A stretch of DNA of 64,000 nucleotides from Thermoanaerobacter kivui (GTDB lineage: Bacteria; Bacillota; Thermoanaerobacteria; Thermoanaerobacterales; Thermoanaerobacteraceae), in NCBI RefSeq assembly GCF_000763575.1, contig NZ_CP009170.1, forward strand, positions 2,257,501 through 2,321,500, given 5' to 3'. The notes below the pieces were generated by a model that was not told the DNA's origin, searched no databases, and saw only the letters and a list, made by a program, of their open reading frames with translations. How positions within the stretch are numbered: position 1 is the first letter of the stretch; every line of letters begins with the position of its first letter. Below, in pieces: positions 9,318 through 18,670 of the stretch. The position numbers and the translations under genes are program-made.

Positions 9318-9596
9318 CTATCGCTTCCGGAAGAAAATGGTCCCAACGAGAGCGCCGGCGATGGCGCCTGCTGCGACGCTCGCGCCAAGCGGTAAGGCGG
9401 TACCCCAGAAGCCATGAACAGCCCAGTTACCGAAAATAGGTGCCACCCAGAGAGATGGCAAAAATAGGAGCAGATACTTCATACCGTATCCCAGGTAATC
9501 GTGGATGGTTTCTCTAATCTCGGGTACTACAAGGATGACATAACTCAAAGCACCCCAGAGTGCCCCAATCAAGCTTCCCCAGTAGAGGGGCAACAC
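9318..9596 (-). CDS. Small GC-rich membrane protein, unknown function
   Basis: Not recognised. The frame is open from 9635, but a perfect ribosome site GGAGGTGAT (9609-9601) lies 4 bp before a GTG at 9596, which gives a 92-residue protein. An ATG at 9602 is too close to that site. The product has three hydrophobic stretches (about residues 3-25, 38-60 and 65-88), rich in Gly and Ala, ending in positively charged FFRKR, so it is probably a small integral membrane protein. It lies in the foreign block with codon use unlike the neighbours. Expression in this host is uncertain. Confidence 0.55.
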   Translation of the reverse strand: MLPLYWGSLIGALWGALSYVILVVPEIRETIHDYLGYGMKYLLLFLPSLWVAPIFGNWAVHGFWGTALPLGASVAAGAIAGALVGTIFFRKR

Positions 9597-9622
9597 GTCC
9601 ATCACCTCCCTCCAATGACCAC

Positions 9623-9666
9623 GGGGGCCTGCCACGAAAGCGCAAGCCGACCAGCGGCAGGCCCCC
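9623..9666. repeat. Perfect 11-bp inverted repeat in the GC-rich block
   Basis: GGGGGCCTGCC at 9623-9633 and GGCAGGCCCCC at 9656-9666 form a perfect 11-bp stem with a 22-nt loop, between the PHP-type fragment and the membrane protein gene. No run of T follows on either strand, so it is not a standard intrinsic terminator. It may be a relic of donor regulation or of a mobile element end. Confidence 0.6.
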
Positions 9667-9790
9667 GAATTCTATCGTTCAAAACCCGAGCGCGGCCGGA
9701 CCGGACCAGCGCCGGCTCAGGAAGACTGGGTAACCCTGAGCGCACAGAGAGCTCCTGGAACCGCGCCCGTATGGAGAGACGCATTCCGCG

Positions 9791-10602
9791 TTACGGCACG
9801 TTAATGAACACCGGATTCGCCCATACCTCGCTGAGGTCCGAGCCGTCCGTCTTAGTGAATTCGAACTTTACGACATAAAAGCCGTCGGTCGATGGGGCTA
9901 TAGTGTTCCAATATATCACCGATGTAGACGGATTGGTCACGGTATAGACGGCTACCTGGTCCTTGTTGAATACCGTGATCTTCGTGCACTTCCGGCCGGT
10001 TACCGGGGTCTGTACCAGCTTGAACTGCAGACTCGAGCCGGGTGTCACGTTCAGGACGCTTCCTTGAACGGCCCCGTTGACGGTAAAGTATCCGAGGTCC
10101 TTCCGCCCGGAGGCGCTGACCCTACCGGACTTGATCGCATCCCAGATAGCAGCCCTGTTTGTCGACGAATACGAAGTCGCGTACGCCCAGGTGAACCCCG
10201 CGAACCCCGGCGCCTGGAAGTTGTGGCAATCCGACGTCCCGATGCCCACCATAAACCTACCGCTGGACATCGTTGAAGAAAGCCCGCTGCGCAACAGCGT
10301 AAACCAGCGAGAGATAGTATCGGGTTTGACAACGGTCTCCTGACTTAAAAGCTCCATCCCGCAAAAACCCGTTGCATTCCAGTCACTCCACGGATGAGCT
10401 CCGTAAGGATGGGCGATGACCGCATAGGAGTACGGATAGTTATGCCCGTTTATCCGGTTGATGAGCTCTTGCGCTGGATAGGTTTGGTTATTGGGCACCG
10501 TGGCAGCTGTTTCACTCATCCAGTAAGCTAGGGCATCCCCTTGGGAGTTTGCCGTAGTGATCTCTACACCTGGTAGCGCGGGGATAAGGTACTTGGACTG
10601 AG
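9791..10602 (-). pseudogene. 5'-truncated PHP-type metallohydrolase (CehA/McbA-like)
   Basis: The C-terminal part, about 270 residues, of a PHP-fold phosphoesterase-like protein. Visible motifs are I-P-A-L-P-G-V-E-I-T-T, A-V-I-A-H-P-Y-G-A-H-P and I-G-T-S-D-C-H-N-F, the middle and late metal-binding motifs of the family, followed by a beta-rich C-terminal domain. The first motif (usually H-x-H near the N-terminus) is absent. Reading upstream, the frame runs directly into the trailer-end CRISPR repeat, whose first base on the plus strand is 10603; the only start there is a TTG inside the repeat. So the 5' part was lost, with the breakpoint at a repeat boundary. Function is inferred from motifs only. 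Confidence 0.75.
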
Positions 10603-13325
10603 GTTTCAATCCCTCTTAGGTAGGCTAAAAACCTGTAATTGTTTTTGTGTATCTTATGCGCTTTCCTGGTTTCAATCCCTCTTAGGTAGGCTAAAAACGG
10701 TTGTAGGAGACAGCAAGCGTGGCGAATACCCTGTGTTTCAATCCCTCTTAGGTAGGCTAAAAACGTATCCGGTGTGTCAGTAGGAAGCACCGCTGTCACC
10801 TGTTTCAATCCCTCTTAGGTAGGCTAAAAACAACAGCTGATTGACAAGCAGCTGATTGACAAACAGCGTTTCAATCCCTCTTAGGTAGGCTAAAAACGCT
10901 CCAGAAAAATCAAGGCTTCCGGGCATTTGAATATAGTTTCAATCCCTCTTAGGTAGGCTAAAAACAACTACACGAGAGACTGAAAAAATACAGCAACGAA
11001 GTTTCAATCCCTCTTAGGTAGGCTAAAAACCTATCCTCCGCCAAGAAGGTGCTTTCTTAGCTGCTTGTTTCAATCCCTCTTAGGTAGGCTAAAAACTAGT
11101 GCCCTATAACGGTGCAAATATCCTGCGTAGTGTTTCAATCCCTCTTAGGTAGGCTAAAAACTTATTTCTGTTTTAAAGGGTAGCAAAAGGGTTGCATTGT
11201 TTCAATCCCTCTTAGGTAGGCTAAAAACGGTTCTCCGCCTGCCGGAGGTTGCCACTCCGGCAGGGTTTCAATCCCTCTTAGGTAGGCTAAAAACTCTAGT
11301 AAAACTAGAAGATGGAGAGAGGAGGTTGTCCTGTTTCAATCCCTCTTAGGTAGGCTAAAAACCTGCTCTTTTGTAAGTTCTTCTACATTACTTGTACTGG
11401 TTTCAATCCCTCTTAGGTAGGCTAAAAACGAGGGAACCGCCAAGGTTCTCTCGGAAATATTAGGAATGTTTCAATCCCTCTTAGGTAGGCTAAAAACTAG
11501 CAACGCCTATGATTGAAAGCCCGACTATAACCGGTTTCAATCCCTCTTAGGTAGGCTAAAAACTGGAAAATCGTGATTTAGAAAAAATCATTGAAACATT
11601 GTTTCAATCCCTCTTAGGTAGGCTAAAAACATGCAAAAATTCAAATCGACTACACAGACCCTTTCATGTTTCAATCCCTCTTAGGTAGGCTAAAAACTGC
11701 CGGTTTTCCAAGTATTTCTGATATTTTATTAATGTTTCAATCCCTCTTAGGTCGGCTAAAAACCCCATGTCGCCATTTTTATTCATCCTCCTTTTTTGTG
11801 TTTCAATCCCTCTTAGGTAGGCTAAAAACAACGCTGTCCGAGATTGACGCTGCCTTGGCACAGGTGTTTCAATCCCTCTTAGGTAGGCTAAAAACACAGG
11901 ATAGCCTGCAAAGGTATTCGGTCTGCCAGCTGTTTCAATCCCTCTTAGGTAGGCTAAAAACGAAGAAGGCCAAACAAAAAATGCAATCGTATGGTTTGTT
12001 TCAATCCCTCTTAGGTAGGCTAAAAACCTCCATACCCTTCTTCATGTCAGCGAGTATCTCGCGTTTCAATCCCTCTTAGGTAGGCTAAAAACGAGGTGAA
12101 GTAGTAAAGGTTTGGCTTACAGCGCATGAGTTTCAATCCCTCTTAGGTAGGCTAAAAACTTTCCACCTTCCCATCATCCCCTTTCAGAAGGTCGCGTTTC
12201 AATCCCTCTTAGGTAGGCTAAAAACGGGCTTGAGTACGATATACCGGAACCGGATGATTTGTTTCAATCCCTCTTAGGTAGGCTAAAAACAGCGGGGTAT
12301 GGGGGAGGGGAATACTAGCATATTCCGTTTCAATCCCTCTTAGGTAGGCTAAAAACGAAAAACGAATGCTTCAGGACTTTCATGAACGGGGAGTTTCAAT
12401 CCCTCTTAGGTAGGCTAAAAACTCGATGACTTGGGTAAAGAAAACGTGTCTGAATACAGTTTCAATCCCTCTTAGGTAGGCTAAAAACCAGTATGCACAC
12501 GTTGTAATGGAAGCGGTTGGATAAGTTTCAATCCCTCTTAGGTAGGCTAAAAACCTGACGAGATAAAAAATCCGCGGGGCGATTAGGCCTTGTTTCAATC
12601 CCTCTTAGGTAGGCTAAAAACGCGGTGCGGATAAAGGGTTTCCCACGCTGGAAACCTCGTTTCAATCCCTCTTAGGTAGGCTAAAAACAGCTATACTAAG
12701 GGCACGATGTTTTCCGCTAAAAATGTTTCAATCCCTCTTAGGTAGGCTAAAAACTGGTACCGGGTTCCCGTACTCTCAGTAGCAAACGAGGTTTCAATCC
12801 CTCTTAGGTAGGCTAAAAACGCCTACCGGCGGGAAAATATTTTTCGGCAGTGCAGAGTTTCAATCCCTCTTAGGTAGGCTAAAAACGAGTATTTCTAAAC
12901 CCGCCGGTGGCCGGGGCGGGATAGTTTCAATCCCTCTTAGGTAGGCTAAAAACATCACTAGCTAATTTTTTTATTTGTCTTCTAATGCGGTTTCAATCCC
13001 TCTTAGGTAGGCTAAAAACTTTTGTTATCAGGTCTAATCTGCCTTCAGTCCACGCATGTTTCAATCCCTCTTAGGTAGGCTAAAAACAATATTTAAAAGA
13101 GGGTAAAAATGTTATATATGATGGTTTCAATCCCTCTTAGGTAGGCTAAAAACTAAGGGCAGTATAGAATATTTTAAAGTTGCATACACGTTTCAATCCC
13201 TCTTAGGTAGGCTAAAAACTCAGGATGGCAGTCGCTGGGGGAAATGCTTACCTCAGCGTTTCAATCCCTCTTAGGTAGGCTAAAAACAACAAGCATGATA
13301 GCAGCACTAATGCCCCTTGGGATTT

Positions 13326-14899
13326 ATTTCAATCCCTCTTAGGTAGGCTAAAAACGATATTAAGAAAACGGCTGAAGATTACTACATCGGATTTCAATCC
13401 CTCTTAGGTAGGCTAAAAACAAGACGAAAAGGGGCTAAAAATTAGGGCTAAATTGGCGATTTCAATCCCTCTTAGGTAGGCTAAAAACAAGACGAAAAGG
13501 GGCTAAAAATTAGGGCTAAATTGGCGATTTCAATCCCTCTTAGGTAGGCTAAAAACATCATATGCAGAGTTTTGCAGATTATTATTTTGTACCATTTCAA
13601 TCCCTCTTAGGTAGGCTAAAAACCTGCTGGTGGCTGTTCCTGGCAGTAGCTCTAGCAGTAGTAAATTTCAATCCCTCTTAGGTAGGCTAAAAACTAAGAT
13701 ACTCTATTTCTTCTTCCGTTAGCTCAGGAATTTCAATCCCTCTTAGGTAGGCTAAAAACTCTTTTGTATCCATTCTTATCCTCTCCATTCTTCGATTTCA
13801 ATCCCTCTTAGGTAGGCTAAAAACGGATAAAAATATCCTTATAAGGACTGCATCAAGTGAATTTCAATCCCTCTTAGGTAGGCTAAAAACAGGATGGCCT
13901 CTATATAGGCCAGATTTCTTTTGTTATTTCATTTCAATCCCTCTTAGGTAGGCTAAAAACAAGAGTGAGTAATTATGAAGAGTCCATATTCAAGAATGCT
14001 ATTTCAATCCCTCTTAGGTAGGCTAAAAACCTGGGCGTGCAATGGGTTTTGAGTCGTATACGCATTATTTCAATCCCTCTTAGGTAGGCTAAAAACTACG
14101 ATGAAGAGAAGAAAAACGAAAGATTGTATGTACATTTCAATCCCTCTTAGGTAGGCTAAAAACTAGCAGTTCCGCCAGTATGGGAAAATTGCCAAGGTTC
14201 ATTTCAATCCCTCTTAGGTAGGCTAAAAACAATATGGAAAGAGTCAGGTGTAGACGTTGCAGAAGAATTTCAATCCCTCTTAGGTAGGCTAAAAACTAAG
14301 TCAACCAACTGCTTAATCACTCCGGAATAGTTCTATTTCAATCCCTCTTAGGTAGGCTAAAAACAAGAAAAGGCAATAAATATGTGTATTTCTCTACTCC
14401 ATTTCAATCCCTCTTAGGTAGGCTAAAAACAGCATTATCCTCATCTTCACCTCCTTCATCTACTTCATTTCAATCCCTCTTAGGTAGGCTAAAAACAGCA
14501 TTATCCTCATCTTCACCTCCTTCATCTACTTCATTTCAATCCCTCTTAGGTAGGCTAAAAACAAGAACTAATCAGGCTAGAAGAAGCAGTAAAAACATCA
14601 TATTTCAATCCCTCTTAGGTAGGCTAAAAACGTAGAGCACTGCTAAGTAAAGGTTTTGTTTTGTATGGATTTCAATCCCTCTTAGGTAGGCTAAAAACTT
14701 CCAGCATACTTACAAACATCTCAGCAAACTTCTTATTTCAATCCCTCTTAGGTAGGCTAAAAACACGGGATACCAAACTCTCCAAATTGGTATCCCGCTT
14801 TTGATTTCAATCCCTCTTAGGTAGGCTAAAAACACGTACTTTTACCTCACTAGCATTTAGAGTTACTGCATTTCAATCCCTCTTAGGTAGGCTAAAAAC
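13326..14899 (-). repeat. Block of 24 variant CRISPR repeats
   Basis: Repeats 42 to 65 all begin ATTTCAATC on the plus strand, whereas all repeats on both sides begin GTTTCAATC. In the crRNA sense the last repeat base changes from C to T, that is the base next to the spacer. The block is unbroken, with both tandem-duplicated spacers inside it. Confidence 0.9.
14765..14803 (-). repeat. Hairpin-forming spacer
   Basis: The spacer contains CGGGATACCAA and TTGGTATCCCG, a perfect 11-bp stem with a loop of about 10 nt. On the transcribed strand the stem is followed within two bases by GTTTTT of the next repeat, which resembles an intrinsic terminator. On the plus strand it is followed by CTTTT, so the protospacer was probably a phage or plasmid terminator. 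Confidence 0.7.
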
Positions 14900-16371
14900 T
14901 ATAAATGCGTCACTCTCTTTAAATTGTGCTTCTAAAGTTTCAATCCCTCTTAGGTAGGCTAAAAACTTACCCGGGAGTACAACGGCTAGGAGGTGGTCTG
15001 TGTTTCAATCCCTCTTAGGTAGGCTAAAAACTTGGGTATAAAAATATGAGTGCCCTCACAAATTTATGTTTCAATCCCTCTTAGGTAGGCTAAAAACAGG
15101 ACGGAGAAAAGTATTTTTTGCTTCGCGTAAAAGGGTTTCAATCCCTCTTAGGTAGGCTAAAAACAAATGAATTTGTGGCAACTCATCTACTGTGTTATTT
15201 TGTTTCAATCCCTCTTAGGTAGGCTAAAAACAATAGGCGCTTGTCCTGATAGCCGTTCAGCTTTCTTATGTTTCAATCCCTCTTAGGTAGGCTAAAAACA
15301 TCTGTGCGCAAAAAAATAAAGCTGTTCACAGGTTTGTTTCAATCCCTCTTAGGTAGGCTAAAAACAAAAGATACCTTTATGTGCAGGGAGGTTGCAGAGG
15401 TGTTTCAATCCCTCTTAGGTAGGCTAAAAACAATAATCCCCCAAATGGATACACTCGTTATCAACAATGTTTCAATCCCTCTTAGGTAGGCTAAAAACCT
15501 TTTTCTCTTGTTCTCAGCAGCTGCAGATAGTCTAGTTTCAATCCCTCTTAGGTAGGCTAAAAACAGTGTTATTATAGAGAATACAAATGCTTTTGCATCA
15601 GTTTCAATCCCTCTTAGGTAGGCTAAAAACTATAGAAGAATGGATTGAACAGCATTATAAAGATTTGTTTCAATCCCTCTTAGGTAGGCTAAAAACTTGC
15701 AAGCTTCCATTTTGTTTTGACTGCCACTCTTGTTTCAATCCCTCTTAGGTAGGCTAAAAACCTATGTCCAATATGAGAACAGGTGTATCTGCTTATGTTG
15801 TTTCAATCCCTCTTAGGTAGGCTAAAAACTTTTTCATGCGAAAAGAAGTACTTGTTCGGATTGTGCGGTTTCAATCCCTCTTAGGTAGGCTAAAAACAAG
15901 GCATAAATTTGGCTCAGAATCGTTTCTAAAATGGTTTCAATCCCTCTTAGGTAGGCTAAAAACAAGGCACAAATTTGGCTCAGAATCGTTTCTAAAATGG
16001 TTTCAATCCCTCTTAGGTAGGCTAAAAACAATTACAAGAAGATATGCGCATCTGGGAAGTATCCGGGTTTCAATCCCTCTTAGGTAGGCTAAAAACATGG
16101 CTACTTCCATTCCGCATCCTATATCTACTCCAAGTTTCAATCCCTCTTAGGTAGGCTAAAAACGCACAATAGGACAGGCGCAAGAGGAAGGAAAAGAAAA
16201 GGGTTTCAATCCCTCTTAGGTAGGCTAAAAACAGGACATTTGGAACATGAGGGGAATATTTTTTCTAACGTTTCAATCCCTCTTAGGTAGGCTAAAAACA
16301 CGTTCAAAAAACCATAAAAAGCGAATAAAAATTTTGCCTCTCATAATGGCTTTGTCAAGTATCTTGCCTTT

Positions 16372-16399
16372 ATTATATCACATTATTCGATAAAATCAA
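16372..16399 (-). promoter_or_regulatory. Predicted pre-crRNA promoter
   Basis: On the minus strand TTGATT (16399-16394) and TATAAT (16377-16372) are separated by 16 bp. A start near 16365 would give about 65 nt of leader RNA before the first repeat. This is the best promoter match in the leader. Confidence 0.7.
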
Positions 16400-16427
16400 T
16401 TACCTTAATGAAAACAAAAAATAAAAA

Positions 16428-16473
16428 TGTCGTCGATCTCCAGTGATTTTTGCATTATTAGGGATCGACGACA
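16428..16473. repeat. 11-bp dyad in the CRISPR leader
   Basis: TGTCGTCGATC at 16428-16438 and GATCGACGACA at 16463-16473 are perfect inverted copies, 24 nt apart, lying about 30 bp upstream of the predicted -35 box. Candidate roles are a regulator site for pre-crRNA transcription or a site that helps spacer integration at the leader end. Confidence 0.75.
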
Positions 16474-16801
16474 AATATTTTGTTATCAGACGTACTTTAT
16501 AAAATTGGTATCAATAAATTATTTGCCAAAAGTATAGCAAAATGTAATAATCATTTAAACCAAAGTTGCCCCAGGAAAATACCTTATAGAAAATAGAATT
16601 GCCTAAAGATAACTATGGAAAACTATAGGATTTATATAGACAGATAATAGTGAGTTTGGGAAAACTTGAAGAATTTATTTTCGGAAAATATTTCTGATAG
16701 TCTAAAGTTTTGTAAAAAACAACCCCAAGGTAAAGTCAAAAAATTGGAAATTACCCACCAGGTTTTAATTTTTATATTTTATTGAAAATGGTTTGGAATA
16801 T

Positions 16802-17065
16802 TCAATATATCCATTCTTCTCCTCCCTTTTTTATCCCTAAAAGCTCTCTTTTAGTATATTTAGTATTGCCTAAAATATAAAATAGAACAGAATCTTCTTC
16901 AGGGTCAATAATGCGTGTAAGGTCATTTTTTAAAGCTCGATAGGTAGCTTCTGTGAGTTCTCCTTCCAATACAGAATTCTGCACCCAAGTGAGATAACGC
17001 CGGGCGGTTTTTAGAACTTTATTTACTCTATTTACATTTACATCATATACCAAAATCACATACAT
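16802..17065 (-). CDS. cas2: CRISPR adaptation protein Cas2
   Basis: An 87-residue ferredoxin-fold protein that bridges two Cas1 dimers in the spacer integration complex. It opens with MYVILVYDVNVNRVNKVLKTARRY: the VYD aspartate is typical of Cas2. The motif W-V-Q-N-S-V-L-E-G and the end I-L-G-N-T-K-Y-T are also typical. It is the last gene of the long cas operon, directly before the leader, 36 bp after cas1. Confidence 0.95.
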   Translation of the reverse strand: MYVILVYDVNVNRVNKVLKTARRYLTWVQNSVLEGELTEATYRALKNDLTRIIDPEEDSVLFYILGNTKYTKRELLGIKKGGEEWIY

Positions 17066-17101
17066 AATTTCTCTACTCCTGCAGAAAGAATAGTTTTAAT
17101 T

Positions 17102-18094
17102 TCACCATCTACTCACAAAAGGTTCATATAATTCTTCCCCAATAAGATGTTTTTCTATCTTATATAGTTCCAATCGAATCAAAGTCTGATAACTTACATT
17201 GCGTTTAAGACGGCGATGATAAAACGTGGTTCGTAGTTTATCTTCAAATTCTTGCACATAAAGACGCCTCCCTCTTTCTTTTAGTAAAAACACTCCTCCC
17301 TGGTTTTCGAAATCATCTTCTTTTATAACGTTCTTATTCAAAAGTGTAAAAAGCACTCTATCAGCATAAATAGGTTTAAAAATTTCTGCTACATCTAAAT
17401 TCAGTGTAAAACGCCTGAAATTAGTAGTGTGGAAATAACCAATCCTTGGATCTAAATGTGTCTTATAAATTTCAGTCAAAATCTTAGTATAAACTAATGA
17501 ATTGCCAAAACTAATAAGAGCATTCAGTGGATCAGTAGGCGGGCGTTTACTTCTATTTTTCAAAATAAAAGGAGTATCATCGAGTATCGTGTTAAAACTT
17601 TCATAATAATAACGACGAATATTTCCTTCTAAAGCCATTAATTCTTCCACTGAAGAAACCGAAGATACACTCTCTTCTAATAAGGAAATTGCATACAAAT
17701 AGCTTTCTAAATCTTTACCGCGATTCTGATAATACTTTAATACCTGTACAATATTGGCTACTGCACCTTGAACAAATCTTTTTGCTAAGTCTAAACGTTT
17801 AGTAGAGTCTAAGTAATGTTCTGCTTGTCTTAAAATTATATAGCCTGAATTATAATGTTCCCTAGGGTAAAAAGTTCCTACATAGTTACCATAGTAACCA
17901 AAAAAATGCAAGATTATTTCTTTATCTTCGGCGAATTCTATAAACTTTTTATTCAAATCAACTTCTCCAAAAACATATATATCCCTTATACTTTCTACGG
18001 GAAAATATTTTCTCTCCTTTTCTCCCTCCACGCAAATGGTATTATCTTTTCTATACAATCTGCCATTGGCAAAAAGATAAAGTGTTTTCTGCAA
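17102..18094 (-). CDS. cas1: CRISPR integrase Cas1 (I-B type)
   Basis: The 330-residue integrase that inserts new spacers at the leader end. The three metal-binding positions are visible: Glu in M-A-L-E-G-N, His in G-Y-F-H-T-T-N near residue 220, and Asp in L-N-L-D-V-A-E-I-F near 233. The N-terminal beta domain begins LYLFANGRLYRKDN. Length and motifs match Cas1 of subtype I-B. It sits between cas4 and cas2, the usual I-B order, and all catalytic residues are kept, so adaptation is likely active; the array size agrees. Confidence 0.96.
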   Translation of the reverse strand: MQKTLYLFANGRLYRKDNTICVEGEKERKYFPVESIRDIYVFGEVDLNKKFIEFAEDKEIILHFFGYYGNYVGTFYPREHYNSGYIILRQAEHYLDSTKRLDLAKRFVQGAVANIVQVLKYYQNRGKDLESYLYAISLLEESVSSVSSVEELMALEGNIRRYYYESFNTILDDTPFILKNRSKRPPTDPLNALISFGNSLVYTKILTEIYKTHLDPRIGYFHTTNFRRFTLNLDVAEIFKPIYADRVLFTLLNKNVIKEDDFENQGGVFLLKERGRRLYVQEFEDKLRTTFYHRRLKRNVSYQTLIRLELYKIEKHLIGEELYEPFVSRW

Positions 18095-18136
18095 ATATTT
18101 TTCACCTCACTTTTATTACTATTTCATTAATCATAC

Positions 18137-18670
18137 CTATGCCCAGCAAAATTCGGCATAGGCACATTTGGAACAATAACGTCCTCTGTGAGGAGATGGA
18201 GGAAGTGGTTGGTTTATCAATTCTAAAATTTCCTGCTTTACCTTTTCTACTTTTCCTTCCCATTCTGGGGTTAAAATCAAAATCTCTTTTTTTCTCTCCT
18301 CTGGAAATAAAAGTTCTCCTTCAGCCTCTATCCCCATATTTTTTAATTCATAAAGATAAAAAGCTAACTGCATTCGTGCAGCCTCTATAGCTTTAGAAGT
18401 TTTCTTAACTTCAGCTATCACTAAAGTTTTTTCGCCCCTTTTAATCATATCTAAAGCCAAATGTTCTATGTGCACTTCTTTTCTTTCCCTACTATAGGCT
18501 TGTTTTTGAATTAATCTACCTATCTGTAAAAATATATTATCTTCGTCTGGACATACCTGTCGAGACATAAGCCATACCTGACGTGGACATATAAAAAAGG
18601 CCTGTACATAACTACCTATAACCTTAGATAGTTCTTCTTCCAAAGAAAATAAAGTACTCAATAGATCCAC
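18137..18670 (-). CDS. cas4: Cas4 nuclease, [4Fe-4S] type
   Basis: A 177-residue RecB-like nuclease that trims prespacers and selects the PAM side. Cys28 (FFICPRQVWL) and the C-terminal cysteines 166, 169 and 175 (YCSKCAYAEFCWA) form the iron-sulphur cluster site. V-I-A-E-V-K-K-T-S-K supplies the nuclease E-x-K motif. The start overlaps the end of cas3 by 13 bp. Confidence 0.95.
   Translation of the reverse strand: MDLLSTLFSLEEELSKVIGSYVQAFFICPRQVWLMSRQVCPDEDNIFLQIGRLIQKQAYSRERKEVHIEHLALDMIKRGEKTLVIAEVKKTSKAIEAARMQLAFYLYELKNMGIEAEGELLFPEERKKEILILTPEWEGKVEKVKQEILELINQPLPPSPHRGRYCSKCAYAEFCWA

Larger units (their letters stand above)
9240..10602. other. GC-rich foreign block
   Basis: From about 9240 to the first CRISPR repeat the base composition becomes much richer in G and C than on either side (seen by eye; no value computed). 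It holds a small membrane protein gene, a strong hairpin and a 5'-truncated PHP-type gene, all with GC-rich codons. The left border coincides with an IS110 remnant and the right border with the trailer end of the CRISPR array. This suggests transfer from a higher-GC donor, then trimming. Confidence 0.7.
10603..16299 (-). CRISPR. CRISPR array, 86 repeats and 85 spacers
   Basis: I counted 86 copies of a 30-bp repeat that on the plus strand begins GTTTCAATCCC and ends GGCTAAAAAC. Spacing is 65-71 bp, so spacers are mostly 35-41 nt. On the minus strand the repeat ends in ATTGAAAC, the usual 5' crRNA handle of Cas6-processed I-B and III systems, so transcription is right to left and the leader is at 16300 onwards. 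Repeats 42-65 (13326-14899) start with A instead of G. Repeat 18 (11734) has TCGG instead of TAGG. Spacers 13421-13458 and 13489-13526 are identical, as are 14431-14466 and 14497-14532; 15898-15933 and 15964-15999 differ by one base. Confidence 0.98.
16300..16801 (-). promoter_or_regulatory. CRISPR leader region
   Basis: About 500 bp of AT-rich non-coding sequence between cas2 and the newest repeat, on the side fixed by repeat polarity. It contains the promoter at 16372-16399 and the dyad at 16428-16473. No ORF of interest was seen. The half near cas2 (16480-16800) is AT-rich without clear motifs. Confidence 0.85.

Noticed and set aside
9623-9666. 11-bp hairpin as an intrinsic terminator
   Set aside because: No T run after the stem on either strand.
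9501-9878. Plus-strand frames in the GC-rich block (also around 10064-10343)
   Set aside because: High GC leaves frames open on all strands; only the minus-strand frames show protein motifs or a ribosome site.
13326-14899. Idea that the array is two or three separate arrays
   Set aside because: Repeat spacing stays at 65-71 bp through both borders of the variant block, and no leader-like sequence lies between.
10512-16087. Several open frames inside 10603-16299 with repeated FLAYLRGIET or FQSLLGRLKT segments
   Set aside because: They are translations of the CRISPR repeat in two frames; spacers give the variable parts.
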